Below, one piece after another: positions 34,145-43,956 of a stretch of DNA of 64,000 nt. Within the stretch, counting starts at the first letter, position 1, and the number at the start of each line of letters is the position of its first letter. The stretch is from NCBI GenBank assembly GCA_040905865.1, contig JBBDQU010000022.1, forward strand, positions 62,001 to 126,000, given 5' to 3'. Origin of the DNA: Alphaproteobacteria bacterium. GTDB taxonomy: Bacteria > Pseudomonadota > Alphaproteobacteria > UBA8366 > GCA-2717185. The position numbers and the translations under genes were made by a program. Below the pieces are notes generated by a model. It did no database searches. It was not told where the DNA came from and worked only from the letters and a program-made list of their open reading frames with translations.

Positions 34145-35419
34145 TCAATTTCGTTCTGCTGCAGTCCTGACGCCCGAATCCCCGAAAGACGCGAGCTTTG
34201 CCTCCATGTCTTCCGGGGGCATGGGATATGAATCGAGTTTCGACGACCGCACGACATCGGCGGGTGCGAGCTTCAGAAGCGTGAATTGAATCTGCATGGC
34301 AATTTGCATGTCCAGCCCCGCCTTCCAGCACAGGGCGACAACACCCTGTCCGCTTTGCGCCTTGAATATCCGCTCAACGGTACCTGCGTTCGTTCCTGAC
34401 CGCAGTTCCAGCGCTGTTTGAACGAAGCGACTGTCATTTTTCGTGACGGCGCGACGGATCGCCTGATCGTCAAGCGCATCCGATGCAAACAGCGCGATGG
34501 CGCGCTGTTGCGATTCGATCTCCTTTGCAGACAACGGACGCGTTACGACCGTGGGCGGAGGAGAAGACACGGCATTGAGGCGGCATTTTACGGCTTCCTT
34601 GACGGCCGCCATGGTCTTCTCGGTAAGATCGGTGCGGTTGCTGAGTTTTTCCAGCAACGTTTGTGCGACAAATCCGGCAATTCTCCGGGCCGGCCCCGCC
34701 GGCAGCGTCGGGCGGTGCACCAGCGGCGCGTGCCATGCTTCGATGCCCGGCGCCGAGTCGATCAGCATGTCCAGGGTTTCCTCGCGAACCTGGGCGCTGG
34801 GATTGGCCAGCAGATCGGCAATCGCTTCATGATCCTTTGTGACGGCAATCGCGTCGCAAACGTCTTCGTCCAGCGCCTCGCGCCTGGCAATGGCGCATAA
34901 AGCTTCCTGGACCGGCGCGCTCTTTATCAGCGCCAGCAGGTCCTCATTGGTCAGGATCGGCGAGCATTCGAGAACCGGGAGACAGACCTGCAGGTCGCTG
35001 TCGTTCGCCAGTTGCAAAATAAGGTGATGCGGAACGTCCAGCGCGTCCTTCAGCGCCTCGGCGACGACGGCGCGGACCCGGCTGACTTCGTCCGATGCGA
35101 GAACTTCGATAACGTCCAGTACCGCGCGCCGCATGGTGTCCTGCTGCGCCGCTGAAACTTTTGGAAAAAGGCGGCTGATCTTGGAAGCCAGAACGCAGCG
35201 GACATCGTCGTCCGCGTCCCGCGCCAGAATAAAATCGGCCTGGTGCGGCGCCGAAGCGTTTGCCGCAATGCACTGGCGAATTCCGGAGTCCGGGTCATCG
35301 GCCAGGAAGTACAGAATTTCAGGACGCGTTTCCTGGTGAGACGCGATGGCGCGTCGTTCCCCGACGCTGCCGCTACGGGCCAGACGCCTGGAAGCCTCGT
35401 AGGAAATGGTCTGTTGCAT
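34145..35419 (-). CDS. DUF2336 (HEAT-repeat-like) protein
   Basis: 424 residues. Helical repeats resembling HEAT repeats run through the N-terminal two thirds (AIASHQETRPEILYFLADDPDSGIRQCIAANAS, ILARDADDDVRCVLASKIS, LANDSDLQVCLPVLE), which fits the alphaproteobacterial DUF2336 family. No enzyme motif, signal peptide or membrane segment is visible. The function of the family is unknown. It is 14 bases downstream of a diguanylate cyclase gene on the same strand, so the two are almost certainly cotranscribed. Confidence 0.82.
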   Translation of the reverse strand: MQQTISYEASRRLARSGSVGERRAIASHQETRPEILYFLADDPDSGIRQCIAANASAPHQADFILARDADDDVRCVLASKISRLFPKVSAAQQDTMRRAVLDVIEVLASDEVSRVRAVVAEALKDALDVPHHLILQLANDSDLQVCLPVLECSPILTNEDLLALIKSAPVQEALCAIARREALDEDVCDAIAVTKDHEAIADLLANPSAQVREETLDMLIDSAPGIEAWHAPLVHRPTLPAGPARRIAGFVAQTLLEKLSNRTDLTEKTMAAVKEAVKCRLNAVSSPPPTVVTRPLSAKEIESQQRAIALFASDALDDQAIRRAVTKNDSRFVQTALELRSGTNAGTVERIFKAQSGQGVVALCWKAGLDMQIAMQIQFTLLKLAPADVVRSSKLDSYPMPPEDMEAKLASFGDSGVRTAAERN

Positions 35420-35433
35420 CCTACCCTGTTTCC

Positions 35434-37152
35434 TCAGGCGCCGTGCCGGCCGCTGCGTCTATGCCGGGCTATGGCGATATCCTGTTTGTTGTTGTTCTTT
35501 GCCCTGTACATGGCTTCATCGGCGCGTGACATCAACTCCTCTGGCGTCTCGGGATAGTCGTGTTCGAACAACGCAATGCCAATTGACAGCCCCAGCTGTT
35601 TTCCCGGTGTCCGGATAGGCGAATCGCACAGGATCCGTTTGCTGGCCAGTACGGTCCGGGCCCGGCGAAAGGCCGTTTCCTTGTCCACGTTTTCCAGCCA
35701 GACCACGAATTCATCGCCGCCCAGCCGCGCAACAAAATCATAGCTCCGCGTTATACCGGTCAGTATCCCTGAAAGCCGTTTCAGGACCTGGTCGCCGGCT
35801 TCATGACCAAGGGTGTCGTTCACATGTTTGAAATTATTCAGGTCGAGATACAGGATCGCGCTGCTGGCGCGGTTGCGTTGCGTCCGCTCCATTGCCGGCC
35901 TCAATTCTTGCAGGAATGCCCGGCGGTTGAACAGGCCGGTCAGCGGATCCGTCCGGGATAGCCGCACGAGTTCCTGCTGGTCGTTTATCTGTTGCAGGGC
36001 GATGCCCAGTTGCCCCGCGACCGCCTGCAGCAGCAGCTTGTCGTCATCGTCCCACGGCGGAGTGGCCGCGCTGCGGCACAGCAATGTCGCACCGTTCGGC
36101 GCTTCCCGGTAATGCGTCGGTTCGACAAGTATCCGGAAACCGTCCAGCAGCGTCTCCTGGGTCCCGATGGCGCGATCCAGGCTGTTTATCGCCGCCGCCA
36201 GATGGCGGCCATTTGGTACGACGCCGTGTTTTGCGGCCAGGGTCAGTTTGCCGGACTCGCCGACCTTGAAGACGGCGCAGGATGTGGCGGACCGGGCTTG
36301 ACTCACTGATTTTACCGCTGCGTTCAGCATGTTGCCCGGCTTCGCTTCGTTGCGAACGGCTTCGACGATATAGGAGATGATCTGTTCGCGCTTCTTGTGG
36401 CGGGTCAACTCGTTCTCGCGCACGCGGTCGGCGGTGACGTCCCGGCAGACGCCGCGCACGCCGGTCAGGCTGCCATCGGCATGGCGCAGCGGTATGGCGC
36501 TGGCGAGCACGCAAACAGGATTGTCGGTTGCGTCCTTCAGCCACAATTCCACATGTTCCAGCAGTTCTTCGGTTTCGAACACGAAATTCTGCGGCACCGC
36601 GTCGGGAACGTACAAAAACGATCGCGCGGGCCGGCCGACGATTTCGCTGGCGGCAAACCCCATGGCGCCCCGCGGGGATACAAAGGTATAGATACCGTTT
36701 GCATCCGTTTCCCAGGCAAAATCGCTGGAAATTTCGACCAGGTCCTTGTAGCGCTGGCGCGATTCGACCAGTGCCGTCCGCATGTTGACGTCAAGCGTTG
36801 CTGTCCGCCCCAGTATGACGACGTTGCCGTCGCCAACCGCCATGAAGGCGGCGTCGATACTCTGGCTGGCGCCGTCGATATCGATCGAGAACATGTATTT
36901 CAGTGTCGCGCCGCGCCGCATCGCCTGCGCGCAAAGTTCATTTACCTTTTCAAGCTGCGACACCTGCGGAAGTTGCAGCAGGCAGGCGGCGAGCCGTTCG
37001 CCTTCCGCGTTCAGGGCTGTCGGCGGGCCAATGCCGTCGCACAACAGTGCCGGGCCCGGATAGTTGACGAGAATGGCATGCGAGACCCTGATCGTATCAG
37101 GAGGTATCCGCGTGGCGTGATCTTCTATGGATGCGACCCTGGCCGTCACCAT
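35434..37152 (-). CDS. PAS-GAF diguanylate cyclase
   Basis: 572 residues without membrane segments. A PAS-like N-terminus (about 20-110) is followed by a second PAS (RYKDLVEISSDFAWETDANGIYTF, about 133-156), a GAF-like region (about 270-390) and a GGDEF domain (about 405-565). The active site is GGDEF, and the inhibitory I-site RSYD lies five residues before it, so product feedback is expected. It makes c-di-GMP from GTP in the cytoplasm. It is coupled to a DUF2336 gene downstream, and the pair interrupts the usual argB-to-dapD order. Confidence 0.9.
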   Translation of the reverse strand: MVTARVASIEDHATRIPPDTIRVSHAILVNYPGPALLCDGIGPPTALNAEGERLAACLLQLPQVSQLEKVNELCAQAMRRGATLKYMFSIDIDGASQSIDAAFMAVGDGNVVILGRTATLDVNMRTALVESRQRYKDLVEISSDFAWETDANGIYTFVSPRGAMGFAASEIVGRPARSFLYVPDAVPQNFVFETEELLEHVELWLKDATDNPVCVLASAIPLRHADGSLTGVRGVCRDVTADRVRENELTRHKKREQIISYIVEAVRNEAKPGNMLNAAVKSVSQARSATSCAVFKVGESGKLTLAAKHGVVPNGRHLAAAINSLDRAIGTQETLLDGFRILVEPTHYREAPNGATLLCRSAATPPWDDDDKLLLQAVAGQLGIALQQINDQQELVRLSRTDPLTGLFNRRAFLQELRPAMERTQRNRASSAILYLDLNNFKHVNDTLGHEAGDQVLKRLSGILTGITRSYDFVARLGGDEFVVWLENVDKETAFRRARTVLASKRILCDSPIRTPGKQLGLSIGIALFEHDYPETPEELMSRADEAMYRAKNNNKQDIAIARHRRSGRHGA

Positions 37153-37345
37153 TCTGCCTCGAACTGCTGTTTCTGCGACACGACGAAACCTGAGGAAAAG
37201 CGCCGTCCGTGTGACAGGCTAATTGGAAATCATTAATCAATGGTTAGGCATATCGTCGGGAACTGGCCGCGATCCGAAATTTTGCCTTGCCACAGTGTTG
37301 CTCAGAGGGCTTGTCTCGACCCGGCGCTTGACGCAATCTCCGCCC

Positions 37346-38035
37346 ATGCAGAAAAAGACCCCGATGAAATCGCCCTTTCACGAGACCGATTGCTGGATTT
37401 TCGATCTCGATAATACGCTGTATCCCGCGTCCTGCGATCTCTTCAGCCAGATCGATGTCCGGATGGGCTCGTTTATTTCCGACCTGCTGGGGGTCGACCT
37501 TGTCGAAGCCCGGCGCATTCAAAAACAGTATTATTACGAGCACGGCACGACGCTGGCCGGGCTGATGGCGAACGAAGGGGTTCACCCGGACGCGTTCCTG
37601 GAATTTGTCCACGATATTGACGTGACGCCCATTCCGCCCAGCCCGGCCTTGTGCGATGCGCTGTCGCAACTGCCCGGACGGTGCATCGTCTATACGAACG
37701 GATCGCGGCGGCACGCGGAAAATGTGATGACGCGGCTTGGCGTTACCGATGCCTTTGCGGGAATTTATGACATTATCGCATCCGGATACCGGCCGAAACC
37801 GTCACCGGAACCCTATGCCGATATGATCCGGCTGTTTGAAATAGACCCGACCCGCGCGGTCATGTTCGAGGATATTCACCGGAACCTGAAACCCGCCCAC
37901 GACCTGGGCATGGGGACCGTGCTGATCCGCACCGAACGCCATCCGCTGGATCTGGAGGAAGACGACCATATCCATCATGTGGCGGATGACCTGCTGGCCT
38001 GGCTGCAGGCAATCCTGGCGGAGGAAGCGGCATGA
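37346..38035 (+). CDS. HAD-family pyrimidine 5'-nucleotidase
   Basis: 229 residues from the ATG at 37346 (an in-frame ATG at 37364 is equally possible; upstream sequence looks non-coding). HAD motifs: WIFDLDNTLYPASC (nucleophile Asp), IVYTNGSRRHAE, the Lys in RPKPSPEPY, and VMFEDIHRNL. The YYYEHGTTLAGLM cap segment is typical of the bacterial/yeast SDT1-like pyrimidine 5'-nucleotidases. It stands just before dapD, a common alphaproteobacterial arrangement. Confidence 0.87.
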   Translation: MQKKTPMKSPFHETDCWIFDLDNTLYPASCDLFSQIDVRMGSFISDLLGVDLVEARRIQKQYYYEHGTTLAGLMANEGVHPDAFLEFVHDIDVTPIPPSPALCDALSQLPGRCIVYTNGSRRHAENVMTRLGVTDAFAGIYDIIASGYRPKPSPEPYADMIRLFEIDPTRAVMFEDIHRNLKPAHDLGMGTVLIRTERHPLDLEEDDHIHHVADDLLAWLQAILAEEAA

Positions 38036-38110
38036 CGGCGCCGGGTTGACTTGCCCCGGCGAGGCGACCAAATTCGGCGCCGCTTTATATAGTTGAAAGG
38101 CTGGACGGAT

Positions 38111-38956
38111 ATGAGTCACGACGATTTGCGGCAGACGATCGACGCTGCCTGGGAAGCGCGCGATACGGTTTCCCTGAAAACGACAGGGGCCGTTCGCGAA
38201 GCGGTCGGCGATACCCTGGATCTCCTCGATTCCGGCCAGGAACGGGTCGCTGAGAAGATCGGCGGCGTCTGGCAGATAAATCAGTGGCTCAAGAAGGCGG
38301 TGCTGCTGTCCTTTCGCCTGAACGACATGGAAACCATCGCCGGCGGGCCGGGTAGAAATACGCCCTGGTGGGACAAGGTTCCATCCAAGTTCGAGGGCTG
38401 GACCGGTGACAATTTCCGCAGCGCCGGTTTCCGGGCGGTTCCGGGTTGCATCGTGCGGCATTCGGCCTATATCGCGCCGCAGGTCGTGGTGATGCCCAGC
38501 TTCGTCAATCTCGGCGCCTATGTCGATTCGGGAACGATGGTCGATACCTGGGTGACCGTCGGATCCTGTGCGCAGATCGGCAAGAACTGTCACCTCTCCG
38601 GCGGCGTCGGCATCGGCGGCGTACTGGAACCGCTGCAGGCCGACCCGGTCATTATCGAGGACAACTGCTTCATCGGCGCCCGTTCCGAAGTGGTTGAAGG
38701 CGTCATTGTCGAGGAAGGCTCCGTGCTGTCCATGGGCTGTTTCATCAGCGCCTCGACGAAGATCGTGGACCGCGCCACGGGCGAAATCCATATCGGCCGC
38801 GTACCCGCCTACTCGGTCGTCGTGCCCGGCAGCCTGCCGGGGCGGGCCGACCCGTCCGGCGCGCCGGTGCCGAGCCTGTATTGCGTCGTCATCGTCAAGA
38901 CCGTGGATGCGCAGACCCGATCGAAAACCTCGATCAACGACCTGTTGCGGGACTGA
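38111..38956 (+). CDS. dapD: Tetrahydrodipicolinate N-succinyltransferase
   Basis: 281 residues from the ATG at 38111. The enzyme transfers succinyl from succinyl-CoA to tetrahydrodipicolinate in the lysine/meso-DAP pathway. The left-handed beta-helix hexapeptide repeats run from about residue 105 ([45 protein letters not shown]). [15 protein letters not shown] and [15 protein letters not shown] are family motifs. dapE starts 4 bases after its stop. Confidence 0.96.
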   Translation: MSHDDLRQTIDAAWEARDTVSLKTTGAVREAVGDTLDLLDSGQERVAEKIGGVWQINQWLKKAVLLSFRLNDMETIAGGPGRNTPWWDKVPSKFEGWTGDNFRSAGFRAVPGCIVRHSAYIAPQVVVMPSFVNLGAYVDSGTMVDTWVTVGSCAQIGKNCHLSGGVGIGGVLEPLQADPVIIEDNCFIGARSEVVEGVIVEEGSVLSMGCFISASTKIVDRATGEIHIGRVPAYSVVVPGSLPGRADPSGAPVPSLYCVVIVKTVDAQTRSKTSINDLLRD

Positions 38957-38960
38957 TCCG

Positions 38961-40106
38961 GTGCATGAAGCCGTCGCCCTGTCGCGTGACCTGATCCGCT
39001 GTCCCAGCGTGACGCCGGCGGAAGGCGGGGCGCTGGACCTGTTGCAGTCGACCCTGGAAGGCATGGGTTTTGTCTGTCACCGGCTGCCGTTTTCGGCGGA
39101 GGGGACGCCGGATGTCGATAACCTCTATGCCCGCTATGGGACGGCCCGGCCGAATTTCTGTTTCGCCGGCCATACAGATGTCGTTCCGACGGGGCCGACG
39201 GACGCCTGGAGCGTCGACCCGTTCGCCGCGGAAATCCGCGACGGCATTCTGTATGGCCGCGGCGCCACCGACATGAAAAGCGCCATTGCGGCCTTCGTGG
39301 TCGCGGTGCGGCGATTGCTGCGGAAAAATACGCCCGAAGGATCGATCAGCCTGCTGATCACGGGCGACGAGGAAGGGCCCTCGGTCAACGGCACCAAGAA
39401 GATGCTGCAATGGCTGGCGGAGAACGGGCAGGAAATCGACATTTGTATTGTCGGTGAACCGACCAATCCGACTCGGCTCGGCGAGATGATGAAGATCGGC
39501 CGGCGCGGCAGCATGAACGGCTGGCTGACCATTCACGGCGAACAGGGACATACCGCGTATCCGCATCTGGCGGACAACGCGGCGCACCGGATCGTCGACA
39601 TGCTGAAGGCCATCACGTCGGAACCGCTGGATCAGGGCTCCGATCATTTCCAGCCATCGACCCTGCAGGTTTCGACCATAGATGTCGGCAATCCGACGAC
39701 GAACGTCATTCCCGGCGAAGCGCGGGCGACCTTCAACATCCGCTTCAACGACCTGCACAGCTCCGCCACGCTGACCGAATGGCTGCACAGGACCTTCGAT
39801 GCCGCCATCGGCAAGGGCGGAAAATACGACCTTCGGATCGAGGTCAGCGGCGAATCCTTCCTGACGCCGCCCGGCCGGCTCAGCGATATCATATCCGACG
39901 CCTGCGAAAAGGTGCTCGGCGAACGGCCGGAACTCAGCACCACGGGCGGCACGTCCGATGCCCGGTTCATCAAGGATTACTGCCCGGTCGCGGAATTCGG
40001 CCTGGTGGGACAGACCATGCACAAGGCCGACGAACAGGTCGCCGTGCGGGATATCGAAAACCTGACCGATATTTACGAAGCCGTGCTGCACGGCTATTTC
40101 AGATGA
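38961..40106 (+). CDS. dapE: Succinyl-diaminopimelate desuccinylase
   Basis: 381 residues from a GTG at 38961, 4 bases after the dapD stop. M20 zinc peptidase family: [11 protein letters not shown] (metal His/Asp), [29 protein letters not shown], and the dimerisation domain with [15 protein letters not shown]. It removes succinate from N-succinyl-LL-DAP. The stop overlaps the next gene (ATGA). Confidence 0.95.
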   Translation: MHEAVALSRDLIRCPSVTPAEGGALDLLQSTLEGMGFVCHRLPFSAEGTPDVDNLYARYGTARPNFCFAGHTDVVPTGPTDAWSVDPFAAEIRDGILYGRGATDMKSAIAAFVVAVRRLLRKNTPEGSISLLITGDEEGPSVNGTKKMLQWLAENGQEIDICIVGEPTNPTRLGEMMKIGRRGSMNGWLTIHGEQGHTAYPHLADNAAHRIVDMLKAITSEPLDQGSDHFQPSTLQVSTIDVGNPTTNVIPGEARATFNIRFNDLHSSATLTEWLHRTFDAAIGKGGKYDLRIEVSGESFLTPPGRLSDIISDACEKVLGERPELSTTGGTSDARFIKDYCPVAEFGLVGQTMHKADEQVAVRDIENLTDIYEAVLHGYFR

Positions 40107-40672
40107 TTTCCCGCCACGAGGTGCTGATTTCGCTTTACGGCGCCTGGCGTCTGTTCATCCGCGACCCGCGCGGCATTGACTGGCTGGACGATTCGATCGA
40201 CGGCTACTGGAAATCGTTTTTCTGCGCCGTCGTCATCCTTCCGGGATACATCATCTGGGTCGCGCTCGGCTCGGGCGAGCTGTACCAGGATGTCGGGTTT
40301 CTCCGCATCGCTTCGGTCGAAATGATCGCCTACGTGATCAGCTGGGTGGCATGGCCGCTCGTCATGGCCTATATCGCGCCGGCAATCGGCAAGGACGACC
40401 GCTACATCCGTTATATCGTCGCCTTCAACTGGTCGGCGGCAATCCAGATTGTCCTGTACCTTCTGGTCCTGTTTCTCGGCGTGGTTATCAGGGTTCCGCC
40501 GGGTTTCGCCGCGTTCTTCGCCTTCTTCGTCCTGATCGTCATACTGGTCTATCACTGGTTCATCCTGCGGATCGCCCTGGAAGCCTCGCCGGGCGGGGCG
40601 GTCGGTCTGGTCATCGGCGAGCTGGTGCTGGGTCAGTTCATCCGCGGAATGAGCCACGGCATGCTGCACTGA
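40103..40672 (+). CDS. Small polytopic membrane protein, unknown function
   Basis: 189 residues whose ATG overlaps the dapE stop (ATGA). Four or five membrane segments are visible ([75 protein letters not shown]). This resembles the YIP1-like helical membrane proteins found after dapE in related genomes. No catalytic motif is seen. Translational coupling to dapE suggests long-standing linkage. Confidence 0.8.
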   Translation: MISRHEVLISLYGAWRLFIRDPRGIDWLDDSIDGYWKSFFCAVVILPGYIIWVALGSGELYQDVGFLRIASVEMIAYVISWVAWPLVMAYIAPAIGKDDRYIRYIVAFNWSAAIQIVLYLLVLFLGVVIRVPPGFAAFFAFFVLIVILVYHWFILRIALEASPGGAVGLVIGELVLGQFIRGMSHGMLH

Positions 40673-40690
40673 GAGCGATACTAACAGGCG

Positions 40691-40733
40691 ATAACATGTT
40701 CGCAGGTTCCATTCAAACCTGCGAACATGTTAT
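40691..40733. repeat. Perfect 18-bp inverted repeat with 7-base loop
   Basis: ATAACATGTTCGCAGGTT (40691-40708), loop CCATTCA, then the exact reverse complement at 40716-40733. No T-run follows on either strand, so it is not a standard intrinsic terminator. It stands exactly at the junction between the dapE operon and the lower-G+C kinase/methyltransferase pair. Confidence 0.9.
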
Positions 40734-40797
40734 ATCTTCAAAAAGCTAGATCAGATCATGTCAGCTAAACCGTTAATCAGGGAAATTTAAGCGTCCT

Positions 40798-41754
40798 ATG
40801 GAAGACCTTAACTTCGCTGACATTCGCCGCACCCTTGAACATACTGGTGTCCTCAGCCCGGATATGCAGCTTTCGATAAGTCCAATCGACCGTGAAATGT
40901 CGCGTTTATGGCAGATCACCATTCCAGATCCTACCGGGGCGACCGGACGTTACTTCGTCAAGAGGGTTGGTTCCTCAGTCACCCGGCAGACCATAAGTAC
41001 GGAACGGCAGGCCCTCATTCTGAAGTCGTTTGAAGATTCCTTCGCGGGCGTCAGGTACTTCGATTCCCTTTACGTTGGCTATTGCAAGGACACCGCTATG
41101 GTTGTCCTCAAAAAATCTCCGCTGCCTTCGCTTATCGACAACATTGCCGGGCTGAAGCCCCGGCAAGCACTAAAAGGCTACCCTGACCTGCGCAACGGAG
41201 TAAAACTGGCGGGGCGATGGCTTCGACACTGGCATGATGCTACCCGGCATACCGGTAGTATTACCGAACAACTGGATAGCTACGTCCAAGCACGGCCTGC
41301 CGCCTTTGGCGCGTTACCCTACTCAACCAGAGAGAAAATCAAATACATGGTGCAGTCGTGCTCCAATCATGAAATCGCAACAACACATAGCGACTTCACC
41401 CTTTTCAATATACTGTCCGATGGAAGCAGGATTTCCGTTATCGATCCTGGAATTTGGGAGTGGACGGAAATGTCGCCTTGTTGGGACGTCTGCACGTTTT
41501 TAATATCCCTTGAGGAGCAAACCCGCTTTCGCTGGAGGAACCCTGTCTTATCCGTTCCTAGGATTCTGGATAAACTAAAGGCCGAGTTCACACATGCATA
41601 TGGCGATGAACATCTTACGAACTCCAATATATACTTAACCTGTGCGGCGGTTCGACACTCTACTTTATTCTTTAGCTGCCCACCCGGCGATGTAAAACGT
41701 AAGATGTGGCACAGGCAAAAACTGGAAAAACATATAAGCCATTTTTGTGATTAA
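40798..41754 (+). CDS. APH-like (aminoglycoside/choline kinase fold) phosphotransferase
   Basis: 318 residues. The kinase-like fold is indicated by TTHSDFTLFNILSDG (catalytic Brenner motif, about residues 198-212) followed by ISVIDPGIWEW (metal-binding Asp). The N-terminal lobe includes GRYFVKRVG with the likely ATP-binding lysine. The substrate is not evident; sugars, lipids and small amines are all used by this superfamily. The G+C content and codon use are visibly lower than in dapE and truA, and a methyltransferase gene follows 50 bases later, so the two probably entered together and may modify the same glycan (inference). Confidence 0.7.
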   Translation: MEDLNFADIRRTLEHTGVLSPDMQLSISPIDREMSRLWQITIPDPTGATGRYFVKRVGSSVTRQTISTERQALILKSFEDSFAGVRYFDSLYVGYCKDTAMVVLKKSPLPSLIDNIAGLKPRQALKGYPDLRNGVKLAGRWLRHWHDATRHTGSITEQLDSYVQARPAAFGALPYSTREKIKYMVQSCSNHEIATTHSDFTLFNILSDGSRISVIDPGIWEWTEMSPCWDVCTFLISLEEQTRFRWRNPVLSVPRILDKLKAEFTHAYGDEHLTNSNIYLTCAAVRHSTLFFSCPPGDVKRKMWHRQKLEKHISHFCD

Positions 41755-41804
41755 TAACAGGACGCTATCTGGCCGTATGTCCCATGGATGAATGAAGAGT
41801 AGTC

Positions 41805-42842
41805 ATGAGATTTCTGGAAAAATTTGCTTGTCCCAAATGCGGCGCAAACCTCGAGGCCGAGAGCAACGACCTGTGTTGTCGCGAGTGCCGTTCCACATAC
41901 GCCATCAAAGACGGCGTTTGCAGCTTCATGGTGGATGAGAGCAGCCACGGTGAATTCGACCGTGAGACAATGCAAAAGATCCTTTCATTTGCCAGGGAAA
42001 ACGGGTGGCGCCGCGCGGTTGACGAAATCATCAAGCCGATACGGCCCAGAGTCGTCCAGCTAATCACGGGTCAGGAGCGGGATCTGTCCATAGCGCCGAT
42101 CACGGACGGCGGCGAATGTGTTCTCGATTTTGGTTCCGGCTATGGCGGCGTTTCGCGCGCGCTGGCCAAGAAATTCGATAAGGTCATTGCCCTGGATGGC
42201 TCGATGGAACGCGTCTCGTTTCTCTCCATCATGATCGAGCAGGATAAGATCGAGAACATCCAGCCTGTCTGTCACAGCCAGCTGCTGCACCTGCCGTTCT
42301 CGAAGAATGCGTTTGACGCCGTTGTCATGGTCGGCGTGTTCGAGTATCTGCCATTAAGCCTACCTGACATGACAATAGCGGCTGCGCACAAGGCATTTCT
42401 TCAGTCGCTTCTGAATATCCTGAAGCCCGGTGGCCGGCTGTTGATCCATTCGAAAAACCGGTTTGGCTGGAACTACCTTTTGGGTGGGCGAGATCATAAC
42501 GGCATACGGTTCGGTCCTGCGCTTCCCGTTGCTGTCTCGGATATGGCGATGCGTCTCTCCGGGCGCGGTCGCTATCGCATCGTTAACTACAGCAACAGGC
42601 AATACAGAAAAATCCTGCGCAACGCCGGGTTCGAGGTTGCAAAAATGTTCTGGCCGGTTCCCGGCTATCAGAATCCCAATTATCTCGTAGATCTGGATGG
42701 AAACGTGCCCCAACAGTTAGCCGGCTTTGAGCCCGGGTACAACTCACGCTCCAAACAGGCGGCTTTTGGGCTGTTGGCAAGAACTGGTCTGTTGCCTCAC
42801 TTCGTGCCAAATTTGGGCATTTTAGCAGTCAAGCCCCGTTAA
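41805..42842 (+). CDS. SAM-dependent methyltransferase with N-terminal zinc ribbon
   Basis: 345 residues. An N-terminal Trm112-like zinc ribbon has Cys pairs CPKCG and CCREC (about residues 9-29). The class I methyltransferase core shows CVLDFGSGYGGVSRALA (motif I, about 107-123), VIALDGS and FDAVVMVGVFEYL, then LKPGGRLLIHSKNR. Architectures of this type are common in polysaccharide and LPS gene sets. It forms a low-G+C pair with the upstream kinase. The substrate is unknown. Confidence 0.8.
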   Translation: MRFLEKFACPKCGANLEAESNDLCCRECRSTYAIKDGVCSFMVDESSHGEFDRETMQKILSFARENGWRRAVDEIIKPIRPRVVQLITGQERDLSIAPITDGGECVLDFGSGYGGVSRALAKKFDKVIALDGSMERVSFLSIMIEQDKIENIQPVCHSQLLHLPFSKNAFDAVVMVGVFEYLPLSLPDMTIAAAHKAFLQSLLNILKPGGRLLIHSKNRFGWNYLLGGRDHNGIRFGPALPVAVSDMAMRLSGRGRYRIVNYSNRQYRKILRNAGFEVAKMFWPVPGYQNPNYLVDLDGNVPQQLAGFEPGYNSRSKQAAFGLLARTGLLPHFVPNLGILAVKPR

Positions 42843-43025
42843 CACGTGAATCTGCTGTCATGAACCTCTGGGCTGTGTACAAACAGTCAAAGGATTACGG
42901 TAAGGTGCGTTTCTTTATCCAACATGAATGGACCTGCTCCATTTCACCAGAGGCAATTGTTCTTTGTCAGCCATTATCGCCTCAAACCTGATGTGCTGCG
43001 GCCGCGCTTTCGGAAGACGGACACC

Positions 43026-43196
43026 ATGGCCGGTCTGCTGAAACGGATTCTGTTGACGTTGATTGCGCTGGTGGTGCTGGTCATCGTGCATGAATCCTTT
43101 GGCACGATATCGGCGGTTGTCGTGGTCGGCGTCGGCTTTCTGCTCTATATCTTCTGGATTACCCTGCGGCAGATGCGGGACGACGATTCTGATTAA
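43026..43196 (+). CDS. Small single- or double-pass membrane protein
   Basis: 56 residues: GLLKRILLTLIALVVLVIVHE, then ISAVVVVGVGFLLYIFWITL and a charged tail RQMRDDDSD. Two hydrophobic stretches are visible, and it looks like a small inner-membrane protein. No family is recognised. A longer upstream reading adds 34 residues without coding character. It is convergent with truA. Confidence 0.6.
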   Translation: MAGLLKRILLTLIALVVLVIVHESFGTISAVVVVGVGFLLYIFWITLRQMRDDDSD

Positions 43197-43218
43197 GGCA
43201 AATCGTGATCAACTGGAT

Positions 43219-43956
43219 TCAGTAGATCACCCTGGTCAGGAAAAGACCCGTCGGCGGCGCGGTCGGCCCGCCGGCGGTCCGGTCGCGGGCCTCCAGCGCC
43301 GTTCGCACGCGCTCGGGCGGCCACGACCCCTCGCCGACCATTTTCAGCGTCCCGGCCAGAATCCGCACCTGATTGTGCAGGAAGGACCGCGCTTCCGCAG
43401 TGACATGAACCTCCTCGCCGGCCCGCGTGACGCGGACGGCGGTCAGCGTTTTCACGGCGGTTTCCGACTGGCAGTGAATCGAGCGGAAGCTGGTGAAGTC
43501 GTGCTTGCCGACCAGCACCTGCGCCGCCGCGTGCATCGCCTCGGCATCGAGCGGCCGCACCACATGCCAGACCCGGCCTTTCTCCAGCGATGGCGGGCCG
43601 CGACGGTTCAGGATCCGGTACAGGTAGTGCCGCCCGGTGGCAGAAAACCGGGCGTGAAAATCGTCCGGCACGGCTTCCGCTTCCAGCACCGACACGGCGA
43701 GGCCCTTCAGGTGATAATTCATGGCGTCGCGTACCGTGCCGGCGTCGGTGTCGCCATCCAGGTCGAAATGGGCGACCTGGGCCAGCGCATGAACGCCTGA
43801 ATCCGTGCGTCCGGCGCCATGCACCGTGACGGCGGCGCCGGTGAATCCCTTTATGGCGTCCTCCAGCGCGGCCTGTACCGAATAGCCATTGTCCTGCCGC
43901 TGCCAGCCGACAAACGGATCGCCATCATATTCAACGGTGATTTTCCAGCGGGTCAT
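43219..43956 (-). CDS. truA: tRNA pseudouridine(38-40) synthase
   Basis: 245 residues. TruA motifs: [18 protein letters not shown], the catalytic Asp in [15 protein letters not shown] (about residue 52), [14 protein letters not shown] and [15 protein letters not shown]. It makes pseudouridine at positions 38-40 of the tRNA anticodon stem. Its ATG overlaps the fmt stop by 4 bases, and the order def-fmt-truA is conserved. Confidence 0.96.
   Translation of the reverse strand: MTRWKITVEYDGDPFVGWQRQDNGYSVQAALEDAIKGFTGAAVTVHGAGRTDSGVHALAQVAHFDLDGDTDAGTVRDAMNYHLKGLAVSVLEAEAVPDDFHARFSATGRHYLYRILNRRGPPSLEKGRVWHVVRPLDAEAMHAAAQVLVGKHDFTSFRSIHCQSETAVKTLTAVRVTRAGEEVHVTAEARSFLHNQVRILAGTLKMVGEGSWPPERVRTALEARDRTAGGPTAPPTGLFLTRVIY

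Noticed and set aside
40691-40733. The 18-bp inverted repeat as a rho-independent terminator
   Set aside because: No T-run follows on either strand. Reported as a repeat of unknown role.
42860-42991. A 43-residue plus-strand ORF between the methyltransferase and the small membrane gene
   Set aside because: No ribosome-binding site and no recognisable family. Reported only because the 180-base gap holds nothing else.
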